Positions 49,805-59,074 of a stretch of 64,000 nucleotides of DNA are shown here, one piece after another. The notes beneath the pieces are model-generated. The model was not told where the DNA came from. It was given only the letters and a program-made list of their open reading frames with translations, and did no database searches. The stretch's first letter is position 1; each line of letters opens with the position of its first letter. The stretch comes from Desulfoscipio geothermicus DSM 3669 (GTDB lineage: Bacteria > Bacillota > Desulfotomaculia > Desulfotomaculales > Desulfallaceae), in the NCBI RefSeq assembly GCF_900115975.1, contig NZ_FOYM01000004.1, positions 62,001-126,000 on the forward strand. The letters are read 5' to 3'. A program made the translations under genes and the position numbers.

Positions 49805-51007
49805 TCACAGCGTCGGTTCCACCAGGCCAAAGCAGCGCTTGTAAATCCACTCGTAACCCTTAACATTAATATCCCTGGGGTTGCCCACCGTCTGCGGGTC
49901 GTTGAAAGCTTCCCTGGCCAGTCGCGGTATCATGTCCTCCGGCACTCCCTGCTCCGCCAGGGTGGGGATGCCCAGATCATCCACCAGTTGGTATACGGCC
50001 AGTACGGCCTCTTTGGCCGCTTCTTCCACGGACAGCCCGAAGGTGTTTACCCCCATGGCTTGGGCGATGCGGGCAAATTTCTCCGGCTCGCCCATCCAGT
50101 TGTATTCCATGACGGGCCCCAGCATGGTGGCCACGCACGGGCCGTGGGCCACGGGGATGATGCCGCCCAGGGTCTGGGACATGGCATGGGCGGCGCCCGC
50201 CGATTCGCTGCCATAAGACAAACCGGCCAGCATGGCTGCCTGGGCCATGGCATAACGGGCTTCTATGTCCTGACCGTTGGCGCAGGCCCGCCGCAGGTAT
50301 TTGGCGCAGTACTCAATGGCCAGCAGCGCCACCGCATCGGTGATGGGCTGGGCATAGTGGCAGGTATAGCACTCAATGGCGTGGCAAAGCGCATCCATGC
50401 CCGTTCCGGCGGTAATGTGGGGCGGCATGGATATGTGCAACTCCGGATCGATGACCGCCAGGTGGGCGGCAATCAGCGGTCCGCCGGTGTTGAACTTAAA
50501 CTGCCGCGCCGGGTCGGTAATGACCGCCCACTGGGTGACTTCGCTGCCCGTGCCCGCGGTGGTGGGGACGGTGGTCAGCGGCGGAATTCTCTTGCTTAAA
50601 GGCTTTTTACCCTCCGCACATTCGTATTCCAGGACGGGTTTACCATGTGCCACTTCCACGCCGATGGCCTTGGCCGTGTCCATGGAACTGCCGCCGCCCA
50701 CGGCAATCAGGCCGTTGCAGTTGTTTTCCAGGTATTTTTTAGTGCCGGCGGCCACCACATCCAGCGGCGGGTTGGCCACCACGCTGTCGTAAAGTACATA
50801 TTCCACGCCGGCCTGCTTGAGGCTGTCCATGACCGGTTCTATTAAGCCGGCCTCGCAAACACCCTTATCCGTTACCAGGAGTGCTTTATCGACCCCCAGG
50901 TTTTTTACCTCATCGCCAAGGTGCTTGATAACTCCTATGCCGTGTTTAACTACTGTCGGCATCTCGAAACTTTTTAATCTGGCCATGCGCTCAAAACGCA
51001 TATTCAA
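49805..51007 (-). CDS. Iron-containing (type III) alcohol dehydrogenase, GbsB-like by context
   Basis: 400 aa. The NAD-binding loop GGGSSMDTAKA lies at residues 104-114. The iron ligands are Asp205, His209, His274 and His288 (in GMDALCHAIE, GAAHAMSQ and PVAHGP), as in type III alcohol dehydrogenases. TTG 51007 follows GGGGGAG. The gene is divergent from a GbsR-like regulator, and a half-palindrome of the presumed GbsR operator lies 40 bases upstream. In Bacillus, GbsB of this family oxidises choline. Choline is therefore a candidate substrate, but ethanol or another alcohol feeding the AORs is equally possible. Confidence 0.82.
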   Translation of the reverse strand: MNMRFERMARLKSFEMPTVVKHGIGVIKHLGDEVKNLGVDKALLVTDKGVCEAGLIEPVMDSLKQAGVEYVLYDSVVANPPLDVVAAGTKKYLENNCNGLIAVGGGSSMDTAKAIGVEVAHGKPVLEYECAEGKKPLSKRIPPLTTVPTTAGTGSEVTQWAVITDPARQFKFNTGGPLIAAHLAVIDPELHISMPPHITAGTGMDALCHAIECYTCHYAQPITDAVALLAIEYCAKYLRRACANGQDIEARYAMAQAAMLAGLSYGSESAGAAHAMSQTLGGIIPVAHGPCVATMLGPVMEYNWMGEPEKFARIAQAMGVNTFGLSVEEAAKEAVLAVYQLVDDLGIPTLAEQGVPEDMIPRLAREAFNDPQTVGNPRDINVKGYEWIYKRCFGLVEPTL

Positions 51008-51046
51008 GTGTATCTCCCCCTTGTATTAATGTTAAGATGGTTTATA

Positions 51047-51069
51047 ATGTTTAATACTTTTTAAATGTT
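51047..51069. promoter_or_regulatory. Candidate GbsR operator in the adh-gbsR divergent region
   Basis: ATGTTTAATA is followed after two bases by an imperfect inverse TTTTTAAATGT. It resembles the perfect palindrome at 51870-51891. Confidence 0.4.
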
Positions 51070-51234
51070 AGCATGTAAAAAATAACTGTTCAACTCAGAA
51101 ATTTAGGCAAAATTTATAAATACCTCGTAATTTCGGTGCTATATAGGCATTTACATTATTTTTTTTATAAGATATGATTAAAATATCTTAAACAAAGGTA
51201 GTAGGTACATTTCCTAAGTGAAAGGTTTGATGAT

Positions 51235-51819
51235 ATGTATAACGATAAAAAAAGAAATCGGGGTGATTATTTGGTCCCGGGTCGTTTGGAAGAAAAAATA
51301 ATTCAGGCCAAGGATAAAGTGATCAACGCCATGGCTGAAACCATGGACCTATACGGCGTCACGGCTTCCATCGGGCGGCTTTACGGCACGCTTTATTTTC
51401 AGCAGTACCCGATGACGCTGGATGAAATGAAAGATGAACTGGGCATGAGCAAACCCAGTATGAGTCTGGCGGTTCGCTCCCTGCTGGATATGAAAGTGGT
51501 GCAAAAAGTCTGGCAAAAGGGGACCCGCAAGGATTTATACGTGGCGGAAAAGGATTTTTTTAAATTTTTTCAGGTCTTTTTTTCCACCAAGTGGCGCCGG
51601 GAAATTGAGGTTAATTTACACGCTATAGATGAAGCTCTGACAGAATTAGATACATTACTGGAAAACCCCGATTTATCACCCGAAAAAAAGAAGGAAGCAG
51701 AAGCATTCAAACAGCAAATAGAGAATTCAAAAGTGTACTATAACTGGCTGGATGACCTAGTAAAAAGTCTGGAAAGCGGGCGCCTTTTTGAACTTATTCC
51801 GCCGAAAAAAGTAGATTGA
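51235..51819 (+). CDS. gbsR: GbsR/OpcR-like MarR-type regulator
   Basis: 194 aa. The start region GVTASIGRLYGTLYFQQYPMTLDEM and the recognition segment ELGMSKPSMSLAVRSLLDM are close to GbsR/OpcR, MarR-fold regulators of glycine betaine and choline genes. A long C-terminal helix provides dimerisation. An AAAGG site precedes the ATG. GbsR senses choline through an aromatic pocket and represses uptake and oxidation genes. Here it lies between an ADH gene and opuA-type genes, the same kind of targets. Confidence in family is high, in ligand moderate. Confidence 0.82.
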   Translation: MYNDKKRNRGDYLVPGRLEEKIIQAKDKVINAMAETMDLYGVTASIGRLYGTLYFQQYPMTLDEMKDELGMSKPSMSLAVRSLLDMKVVQKVWQKGTRKDLYVAEKDFFKFFQVFFSTKWRREIEVNLHAIDEALTELDTLLENPDLSPEKKKEAEAFKQQIENSKVYYNWLDDLVKSLESGRLFELIPPKKVD

Positions 51820-51869
51820 CGTATTAAGCCCCTCACATCAGCGTGGATAGGGGCTTAAAAATTTACAAT

Positions 51870-51961
51870 ACGTTTAATAGATATTAAACGTATAAGACAG
51901 TAATCATAAGTTATATCAATTAATCTATGATATAGTTAGTTTTATTAATAGATATTAGACT
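51870..51961. promoter_or_regulatory. Operator palindromes upstream of the betaine transporter
   Basis: A perfect inverted repeat has arms ACGTTTAATA and TATTAAACGT around GA (51870-51891). A second, weaker site (TTTATTAATA, GA, TATTAGAC) follows about 48 bases later. They lie between gbsR and opuAC and are the probable targets of GbsR. The rest of the 324-base gap is AT-rich promoter region. Confidence 0.6.
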
Positions 51962-52143
51962 TTGACTTTGCGGACAACTTCGTGGTTTTATTAAGTTGGT
52001 AGTTAGCTTGTAGCATTTTGCGTTAAGAGGGGGGATATGGCGTAGCAAAGACTTTCGTCAGGGGTATTAGTCAAAATCTGAAATTCTGTGCTATGCAAAT
52101 ACTAATCTTGTTGGTAGGTATCATTTAAGAGGGGGAATTAGAA

Positions 52144-53175
52144 ATGAGCATTTTTAGAAAGAAAAACAAAACCCTGTGGCTGGTAATTTCATTGTTTGTG
52201 GCGGTGGCCTTGCTGACTGCCGGTTGCGGCGGGGGTGAAAAACAGGCGGCCGAAAAGAAAAAAGAGACCATCATTTTTGCCGATGCCGGGTGGGATAGCA
52301 TTCGCTTGCATAACGAAATAGCCGGCATAATATTGAGAGAGGGTTACGGCTATAAAACGGACGTGATTCCGGGCGGTGAGCCGTCGTCCTTGACCGGCGT
52401 CAGTACCGGCGACATTGACGTGTACATGGAAGTTTGGAGCGGCAATGTTATCGACAAGTACAATAAACTGGTTGAGAACGGAGACATTATTGAAGTGGGG
52501 CTGAACTTCGACGATAACAAGCAGGGTCTTTATGTACCGACATACGTTATTAAAGGTGACCCCGCCAGGGGTATTGAGCCCATGGCGCCGGATTTGAAGT
52601 CTATCCACGACCTTCCCAAATACTGGGAGTTGTTTAAAGACCCGGAAGACCCCGGCAAGGGAAGAATATACGGCTCTATACCGGGTTGGACGGCGGACAC
52701 CGTTTTGCAGGCCAAGTACAAGAACTATGGCCTGGACAAGAACTTCAATTACTTCCAGCCCGGTTCCGACACCGCTCTGGCCACCTCTTTGACCAAGGCC
52801 ATCGAAGAAGGCAAACCCTGGGTCGGTTATTACTGGGAGCCGACCTGGATATCCGGTAAGTATGATTTAACCCTGTTGGAAGATGCGCCCTACAGCGACG
52901 AGCTGTGGAAAGATGGCTATCGTTGTGAATACCCGTCCCAAAGGCTCACTATAATTGTCCAGAAAAAACTACCCGAGCAGGCGCCTGAAGTGGTGGAATT
53001 TTTAAAACACTACCATACCAGCAGCGAACTGGTTAGTGAAGCGCTGGCTTACATGCAGGATAATCAAGCAACTACTCAGGAAACAGCGAAATGGTTTTTA
53101 AAGGAACATAAAGACCTGTGGACCGAGTGGGTACCTGCGGATGTGGCGGAAAAGGTAAATGCAGCAATCAAATAA
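52144..53175 (+). CDS. opuAC: Glycine betaine/choline-type substrate-binding lipoprotein
   Basis: 343 aa. Signal and lipobox LLTAGC, then an OpuAC domain. Tryptophans in MEVWSG, IPGWTAD and YYWEPTW are placed like the aromatic cage that holds the trimethylammonium group. It delivers betaine-like compounds to the membrane subunit from outside the cell. GAGGGGG site. First gene of the opuAC-opuAB-opuAA order, directly after gbsR. A paralogue lies at 57919. Confidence 0.88.
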   Translation: MSIFRKKNKTLWLVISLFVAVALLTAGCGGGEKQAAEKKKETIIFADAGWDSIRLHNEIAGIILREGYGYKTDVIPGGEPSSLTGVSTGDIDVYMEVWSGNVIDKYNKLVENGDIIEVGLNFDDNKQGLYVPTYVIKGDPARGIEPMAPDLKSIHDLPKYWELFKDPEDPGKGRIYGSIPGWTADTVLQAKYKNYGLDKNFNYFQPGSDTALATSLTKAIEEGKPWVGYYWEPTWISGKYDLTLLEDAPYSDELWKDGYRCEYPSQRLTIIVQKKLPEQAPEVVEFLKHYHTSSELVSEALAYMQDNQATTQETAKWFLKEHKDLWTEWVPADVAEKVNAAIK

Positions 53176-53271
53176 TTGGAATTTCTTTGGGTTGACAAGG
53201 TTGGCCGGTATGTTTTCCGGCCAACCTGACTTATACCGTGGGAGACAAGAGGAAACAGTAAAAGGGGGTTA

Positions 53272-54159
53272 ATGGCTGCGGGGCAACTGAGCCTGCAGCT
53301 ACCGTACATGAATAATTTCCCTGAGTTTTTAACCTTTAATTTGGGAGTGTATGTAGAGAAATTTGTCAAGTGGCTGGATATAAACTTTGGAGATTTTTTT
53401 GAAGCTGTCAGCAATGCTATTTTATGGCTGATGATCCACATTGAAGACTTGTTGCTGTGGCTGCCCTGGTGGCTGGTTGTTATCGTTGTTCTAATAATGG
53501 GCTGGCGTTTTTCATCAGTTATTGCCGGCATTGTATTTTCGCTGATGCTGGTTCTGGTAGGGACTTTTGGTTACTGGGATTATATGATGTACACCCTGGC
53601 CATAGTACTGGCATCCGTTATAATCTCCCTGATATTCGGCATCCCAATAGGCATTTTGATGGCTTACAGTTCTTATGTTCAGGCATTAATGCGGCCTGTG
53701 CTCGATTTTATGCAAACCATGCCCAGTTTTGTTTACCTGATTCCCGCCATGTTGCTGTTCGGGTTGGGTAAAGTGCCGGCGGTTTTCGCCACCACCGTTT
53801 ACGCCATCCCTCCTGTAATCAGGCTGACGGACCTGGGGATTCGCCAGGTTTCCAAGGAAATGGTCGAGGCCGCGATTTCATTTGGTTCCGGTTCGTGGGA
53901 TGTATTGACCAAGGTCCAGCTGCCCCAGGCTTTGCCGGCGATAATGGCCGGAATTAACCAGACAACCATGATGGCCCTGTCCATGGTGGTTATTGCTTCC
54001 ATGATCGGCGCCAAGGGATTGGGTATGGAAGTTTTGATAGCCATTAACCGAATAGAAATCGGGCGCGGATTTGAAGCAGGATTGGGGATAGTTATCATTG
54101 CCATTATTATGGACAGGATATCTCAGGGTATTGCCAATCGTTTTAAAATTCCCGGTTAA
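53272..54159 (+). CDS. opuAB: Glycine betaine ABC transporter permease
   Basis: 295 aa with about six or seven helices, N-terminal amphipathic part, and the binding-protein-dependent permease signature EAAISFGSGSWDVLTKVQLPQALPAIMAG (EAA motif). The final segment GLGIVIIAIIMDRISQGIA is typical of OpuAB/ProW. AAAAGGGGG site. Works with the ATPase that follows 24 bases later. Confidence 0.9.
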   Translation: MAAGQLSLQLPYMNNFPEFLTFNLGVYVEKFVKWLDINFGDFFEAVSNAILWLMIHIEDLLLWLPWWLVVIVVLIMGWRFSSVIAGIVFSLMLVLVGTFGYWDYMMYTLAIVLASVIISLIFGIPIGILMAYSSYVQALMRPVLDFMQTMPSFVYLIPAMLLFGLGKVPAVFATTVYAIPPVIRLTDLGIRQVSKEMVEAAISFGSGSWDVLTKVQLPQALPAIMAGINQTTMMALSMVVIASMIGAKGLGMEVLIAINRIEIGRGFEAGLGIVIIAIIMDRISQGIANRFKIPG

Positions 54160-54189
54160 AAGCTAAAAAATGAAAGTGGGAGTTTGATA

Positions 54190-55362
54190 ATGCCGGTTAA
54201 AGTAGAGGTAAAAAATTTAACCAAAATTTTTGGGCGTAATCCCAAAGCGATACTGGAAAAAGTAAAACAGGGGATGTCAAAAGAGAAGATACTGGAAGAT
54301 ACCGGGCATACCGTGGGTATCAGGAACGCTTCCTTTCAGGTTGAAGAAGGGGAAGTGTTTGTCATTATGGGCCTGTCCGGCAGCGGTAAGTCAACCCTGA
54401 TACGCTGCCTGAATTTACTCAACAAACCCACTGCCGGAGAAATATATGTTGACGGGGACAATATTTTGGAATACGACAAAAAGCAGCTTAAAAAATTCAG
54501 GCAGGAAAAGGTGGCCATGGTATTTCAGCATTTTGGCCTGCTCAGCCATCGAACAGTCATCGGCAATGTTGAATACGGCCTGGAAGTTAAAAAAATACCC
54601 AAAAATGAGCGCTGTGAAATCGCCAAAAAGGCCATTGCCAATGCCGGACTGGCCGGCTGGGAGAATAAAATGCCCAATGAATTGAGCGGCGGTATGCAAC
54701 AGCGCGTGGGGTTGGCCCGGGCCCTGGCCAATGACCCGGACATCCTTTTAATGGATGAACCTTTCAGCGCCCTGGACCCGCTGATCCGGCGCGATATGCA
54801 GTATGAATTGATGGAACTGCAGTCCAGGTTGAAAAAAACCATCATATTTATTACCCACGATATTAATGAAGCTTTTAAAATCGGTGACCGGGTGGCGGTA
54901 ATGAAAGATGGTGTAATCGAACAGATCGGTACGCCGGAGGAACTTCTGGCTTCCCCCGAAAGTGAGTACATCGAGAATTTTGTTAAGGACATTGACCGGT
55001 CCAAGGTTCTGCAGGCCAAACATGTCATGTTTAAACCCACCGTTCTGGTTTCCATCAAGGAAGGGCTGAAAGCAGCCATGATGGAGATGAAGTCAAACGG
55101 CATTTCCAGTGTATTTGTCGTTGATTCGGAAAAAAGGCTGCAGGGCATTGTTACCATAGATGATACCATTAAAGCGATCAAGGAGAATAAAACGCTGCGG
55201 GAGATATTAAAACATGATTATTACACCACCGACTGCGAAGCATTCCTGCAGGACCTGATCCCCAAAGCCACGGATACCAAGTACCCTCTGGCCGTAATAG
55301 ATGAAGATGGCAAACTGTTGGGCCTGATATCCCGCGTCTCCGTGTTGTCAGCTTTGGTATAA
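54190..55362 (+). CDS. opuAA: Glycine betaine ABC transporter ATPase with CBS pair
   Basis: About 390 aa. Walker A GLSGSGKST, signature LSGGMQQRVGLARAL, Walker B ILLMDEPFSALDP, switch FITHDINEA. Two CBS domains fill the C-terminal 120 residues (SSVFVVDSEKRLQGIVTIDD and KYPLAVIDEDGKLLG); in OpuA-type ATPases these sense ionic strength and switch transport on. ATG 54190 has a GTGGGAG site at good spacing, unlike TTG 54184. Confidence 0.92.
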   Translation: MPVKVEVKNLTKIFGRNPKAILEKVKQGMSKEKILEDTGHTVGIRNASFQVEEGEVFVIMGLSGSGKSTLIRCLNLLNKPTAGEIYVDGDNILEYDKKQLKKFRQEKVAMVFQHFGLLSHRTVIGNVEYGLEVKKIPKNERCEIAKKAIANAGLAGWENKMPNELSGGMQQRVGLARALANDPDILLMDEPFSALDPLIRRDMQYELMELQSRLKKTIIFITHDINEAFKIGDRVAVMKDGVIEQIGTPEELLASPESEYIENFVKDIDRSKVLQAKHVMFKPTVLVSIKEGLKAAMMEMKSNGISSVFVVDSEKRLQGIVTIDDTIKAIKENKTLREILKHDYYTTDCEAFLQDLIPKATDTKYPLAVIDEDGKLLGLISRVSVLSALV

Positions 55363-55406
55363 AGATATAATGTAAACAATATGTTCGTTGGGATGGGGGT
55401 TATATT

Positions 55407-55826
55407 TTGCGAACAGTAATACACTGTAATTTTGACCTGTGTACCGGTTGTTCTATTTGCCAGATGGCGTGTGCACAGATTAAAACCGGGGGCACGAATC
55501 CCCGCCTGGCTTTATTGAGGCTGGAAAAACAGGGCCTGATTTGCCGGCCCGTCCTTTGTGCCCAGTGCCGGAACGCCTTCTGCATGCAGGTTTGTCCCAG
55601 TGAGGCTATCTGCCGGGAAGACGATGGCCGGGTGGTTATTCGGGAGGAAAAATGTACCGGGTGCGGGTTGTGCGTTGAAGCATGTCAGGTAGACATGGTG
55701 TTTTTTGACAGCGATAATAAATCGGCACGCAAATGCGACCTGTGCGGCGGAGACCCGGCTTGTGTCAAATACTGCCCCACCGGCGCCCTGGAAAAAATTA
55801 AGCTGGGAGGGGATGCAGATGCCTAG
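55407..55826 (+). CDS. Polyferredoxin electron carrier for aldehyde oxidoreductase
   Basis: 139 aa with four [4Fe-4S] motifs: CTGCSICQMAC, CAQCRNAFCMQVCP, CTGCGLCVEAC and CDLCGGDPACVKYCP. The build matches the small subunits of AOR, CooF and HycB-type enzymes. TTG start after GGGGG. Its stop overlaps the AOR start by eight bases, so the two are made together. It should accept electrons from the AOR tungsten centre and pass them to ferredoxin or a membrane partner. Confidence 0.88.
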   Translation: MRTVIHCNFDLCTGCSICQMACAQIKTGGTNPRLALLRLEKQGLICRPVLCAQCRNAFCMQVCPSEAICREDDGRVVIREEKCTGCGLCVEACQVDMVFFDSDNKSARKCDLCGGDPACVKYCPTGALEKIKLGGDADA

Positions 55827-57675
55827 CGGCTACATGAATAAATTCCTGTTTGTTAACCTTACCACCGGTGAAGTCAAGCCAATGGAAGTGCCGGAATGGC
55901 TGCGCGATAATTTCATCGGGGGCAAGGGATTCGGCATGAAATTGCTGTATGACCTGGTGCCGCAATATTGCGACCCTTTGGGTCCGGAGAATGTATTGAT
56001 GTTTATGACCGGGCCGCTGACCGGTACCCTGGCGCCGTCCATGCGGGCCTGCGTGGTTACCAAATCTCCCCTCACCGGCACGCTGCTGGACTCATATTTT
56101 GGCGGGTCATTCGGCCATGAGATAAAGTATGCCGGGTACGACGGCATTATTATCACCGGCAGGGCCAGTGAGCCCGTTTATTTGTGGATATATAACGACA
56201 GCGTGGAAATTCGCCCGGCGAAGGGTTGCTGGGGCATGGGCACCCTGGAGGCCAACCGCGCTATTAAAGAAGAACTGCGGGATCCTTCGATTAAAATAGC
56301 CGGCATCGGGCCCGCCGGTGAAAACCTGGTGCGGTTTGCCTTAATTTCTTGCGAATACAACCGCCAGGCCGGACGGGGCGGCGCCGGAGCGGTAATGGGG
56401 GCCAAAAACCTGAAGGCCGTTGCGTTAAAAGGCACCCGGCCGGTTTACGTGCATGATCAAGATGCCTTTTTAAAGGCAGTGGAACAGGGCTACCGGGATC
56501 TAAAGGCCAGCCCGGATATCCAGGCGCTGGTGGATACCGGAACCGCTTCAGCGGTGCCCTTTGCCAATGAAGTGGGGGTACTGCCCAGGCGTAATTATTT
56601 TGACGGTACCTTTGCAGGAGCCAACAGTATCAGTGACTTCGGGCAAAGCAAGCACCTGTGGTTGAGAAGCGACGCCTGTTTGGGCTGCCCGGTGCGCTGC
56701 AGCAAGGTCGGGTATATCCGGACCGGCCGCTATAAAGGTACGGTTTCCGATATTGTAGAGTACGAATCCGCGGCCATGCTGGGCTCCAACCTGGAGATCG
56801 ACGATATTAAAGCGGTAACTTATCTCACCCACCTGTGTGATGAGCTGGGACTGGACAGTATGTCCGCCGGGGGAGTGCTGGGTTTTGCCATGGAGGCCGC
56901 GGATAAAGGGATATTGCCGCAAAAGGAAGTGGCGGGGCAGCCTGTGCGGTTCGGCAACCCCCTGGCAGCGGAAAAGATGCTTGAGGCCGTTGCCTATCGC
57001 CGGGGAGACCTGGGGAATTTACTGGCGGACGGGGTGCAGCGGGCGGCAGCCAAACTGGGACCTGCGGCGGAGGAGTTTGCCGTGCATATCAAGGGTTTGG
57101 AAACGCCGGCCTGGGGTCCCCGGGGGGCGACGGGTATTGCCCTGGCCCTGATGACCGCCGACCGGGGCGGCTGTCACCAGCGCGGTATGCCTTTGGGCGA
57201 AGACCTGGGCGGCGCTCTCTGGAACGGCCGGCCGGTAGACCGGTTGGCCCTGTCCGGCAAGGCGGAAATCGTCATTCATTACCAGAACTACCTGGCGGCC
57301 CTGGATACACTGGTCAAGTGCGATTTCGGCGCCTTCGGTATACAGCCGCAAACTTACCTGGAGCTGTACCGGACGTGTACGGGGCGCGATCTTGATGGTG
57401 AGGACGGTCTGCAACTGCTGGGGGCCAGGATATGGAACCTGGGACGGCAGTTTAACCTGCGTGAGGGTCTGGACCCCGGGTTGGATACGCTGCCCAAGCG
57501 TTTCTTTGCACCTTTGCCCAGCGGACCATGCAAGGGCCACCGGTTTACTGCGGAAGATGTGCAGGTAATGTTGCGCGAGTATTACCTGCTGCGCGGCTGG
57601 AATGCCGACGGCCGCCCCGGGCAGGAAGTATTGCAAGAACTTGGTCTTGATAATGTAAAAACAACCAACATTTAG
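55819..57675 (+). CDS. Tungsten-type aldehyde:ferredoxin oxidoreductase 1
   Basis: 618 aa. The AOR N-terminal domain (YMNKFLFVNLTTGEVK at the start) and the pterin-binding RGGAGAVMGAKNLKAV segment are clear. Cluster ligands lie at ACLGCPVRCSK (Cys at about 286, 289 and 293) and VKCDFGAFG (about 501). The enzyme oxidises aldehydes to acids with a tungstobispterin cofactor and a [4Fe-4S] cluster. ATG 55819 follows GGGAGGGG. The gene is flanked by betaine transport genes, so betaine aldehyde is a candidate substrate (inference). Confidence 0.88.
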   Translation: MPSGYMNKFLFVNLTTGEVKPMEVPEWLRDNFIGGKGFGMKLLYDLVPQYCDPLGPENVLMFMTGPLTGTLAPSMRACVVTKSPLTGTLLDSYFGGSFGHEIKYAGYDGIIITGRASEPVYLWIYNDSVEIRPAKGCWGMGTLEANRAIKEELRDPSIKIAGIGPAGENLVRFALISCEYNRQAGRGGAGAVMGAKNLKAVALKGTRPVYVHDQDAFLKAVEQGYRDLKASPDIQALVDTGTASAVPFANEVGVLPRRNYFDGTFAGANSISDFGQSKHLWLRSDACLGCPVRCSKVGYIRTGRYKGTVSDIVEYESAAMLGSNLEIDDIKAVTYLTHLCDELGLDSMSAGGVLGFAMEAADKGILPQKEVAGQPVRFGNPLAAEKMLEAVAYRRGDLGNLLADGVQRAAAKLGPAAEEFAVHIKGLETPAWGPRGATGIALALMTADRGGCHQRGMPLGEDLGGALWNGRPVDRLALSGKAEIVIHYQNYLAALDTLVKCDFGAFGIQPQTYLELYRTCTGRDLDGEDGLQLLGARIWNLGRQFNLREGLDPGLDTLPKRFFAPLPSGPCKGHRFTAEDVQVMLREYYLLRGWNADGRPGQEVLQELGLDNVKTTNI

Positions 57676-57682
57676 TTGGAAG

Positions 57683-57708
57683 CTCCCGCTTTAAGCGGGA
57701 GTTTTTTT
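57683..57708 (+). terminator. Terminator after AOR 1
   Basis: CTCCCGCTT/AAGCGGGAG hairpin followed by seven T. Confidence 0.88.
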
Positions 57709-57918
57709 AGCGTTACTTTCATGCTTATCAGTATAATGCAAATATAAAGGTGCAAATGGACAGGCTTTAGGACCTGTGCTATAATTACCACAGTCATACA
57801 AGCAACTTGTTGGTTTTTATAAGTTGCTCGCAATTTAGAATTTTGAATTGAGTGAGGTGTTTACGGGATGTTCTGATTACAATGAAAAAAACAACTAATA
57901 GCTATAGGGGGTATAATT

Positions 57919-58947
57919 ATGTTGCGAAATAAGCTGCCATTGCTTGTGCTTATAACCGCTTTATTTTTTACGCTTGCCGGAGTTGCCGGGTGCTCTTCCG
58001 GGGAAGCAGACAATGCAGGGGAAAGCAACAGTGCCAAGGAGACCATTGTATTTGCCGATTACAACTGGCAAAGTGCCCTGTTTAACAACCGCGTGGCGCA
58101 GTTCATCATTGAAAACGGTTATGGCTATAAAACCGACAGCATGCCGGGTGAAACTATTCCTCTGATGCAGGGTATGAGTACGGGCGACATTGATGTCTCT
58201 ATGGAGATATGGGTGCAAAATGCCCAGGAGGCTTACGATAAATGGATGGGAGAAGGGAAATACATAGATCTGGGAACAAACTTTGATGACAACGTGCAGG
58301 GCTTGTTTGTTCCCACCTATATTATCAAGGGGGACCCCGAGAGGGGTATAGAACCTATGGCGCCCGACCTCAAGTCCATTGAAGACCTCCCCAGGTACTG
58401 GGAATTATTCAAGGATCCTGAAGATCCCACCAAGGGGCGGTTTTACGGTGGCGTTCCCGGGTGGGAAGCGGACAAAATCCTGACCGAGAAATTTGCAACT
58501 TACGGCCTGGATAAACATTATAAAATATTCCGCCCCGGTTCGGGCACTGCGCTGGCTACCTCCCTGGTGAAAGCCTATGAGGAGGGCAAACCCTGGTTTG
58601 GTTACTACTGGGCTCCAACATGGGTTTTCGGGGCCCTGGACCTTACCCAAATTGAAGAACCCGCATACAGCGAAAAGTTGTGGAAAGACGGTTACGGGTG
58701 TGCGTTCCCCTCAGTGGATGTTAATATTGTAGTGTATAAGGATATGCCGGAAAAAGCTCCCGAGGTCGTTGAATTTTTAAAGAACTACAGTTTAAAAAGT
58801 GCACTGATCAGTGAAGCGCTGGCCTATATGCGGGAGAACAAGGTGGACGCGGATGAGGCGGCGATCTGGTTCTTGCGGGAGAAGACCGATATTTGGACCA
58901 AGTGGGTCCCGGATGACGTAGCTGAAAAAGTTAAGCAAAAACTATAA
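57919..58947 (+). CDS. Second betaine-type substrate-binding lipoprotein
   Basis: 342 aa, clearly paralogous to the protein at 52144. Lipobox VAGC. The tryptophans MEIWVQN, VPGWEAD and YYWAPTW are kept, but other pocket residues differ, so it may prefer another quaternary amine. It has its own terminator upstream and no permease gene nearby, so it probably delivers substrate to the same OpuAB/OpuAA transporter or is a stand-alone second specificity. A GGGGG site precedes the ATG. Confidence 0.85.
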   Translation: MLRNKLPLLVLITALFFTLAGVAGCSSGEADNAGESNSAKETIVFADYNWQSALFNNRVAQFIIENGYGYKTDSMPGETIPLMQGMSTGDIDVSMEIWVQNAQEAYDKWMGEGKYIDLGTNFDDNVQGLFVPTYIIKGDPERGIEPMAPDLKSIEDLPRYWELFKDPEDPTKGRFYGGVPGWEADKILTEKFATYGLDKHYKIFRPGSGTALATSLVKAYEEGKPWFGYYWAPTWVFGALDLTQIEEPAYSEKLWKDGYGCAFPSVDVNIVVYKDMPEKAPEVVEFLKNYSLKSALISEALAYMRENKVDADEAAIWFLREKTDIWTKWVPDDVAEKVKQKL

Positions 58948-59074
58948 AAAGTGTTTGATTTTATAACATTGACAAATCAGTTTGTTCAATGTAACCTGAG
59001 ATTGTAGCAAGTTTTATATTATACGGTAAACTTATTAACAGGTCAACCGGTAAATTAAAAAAGGGGGATTGTCT

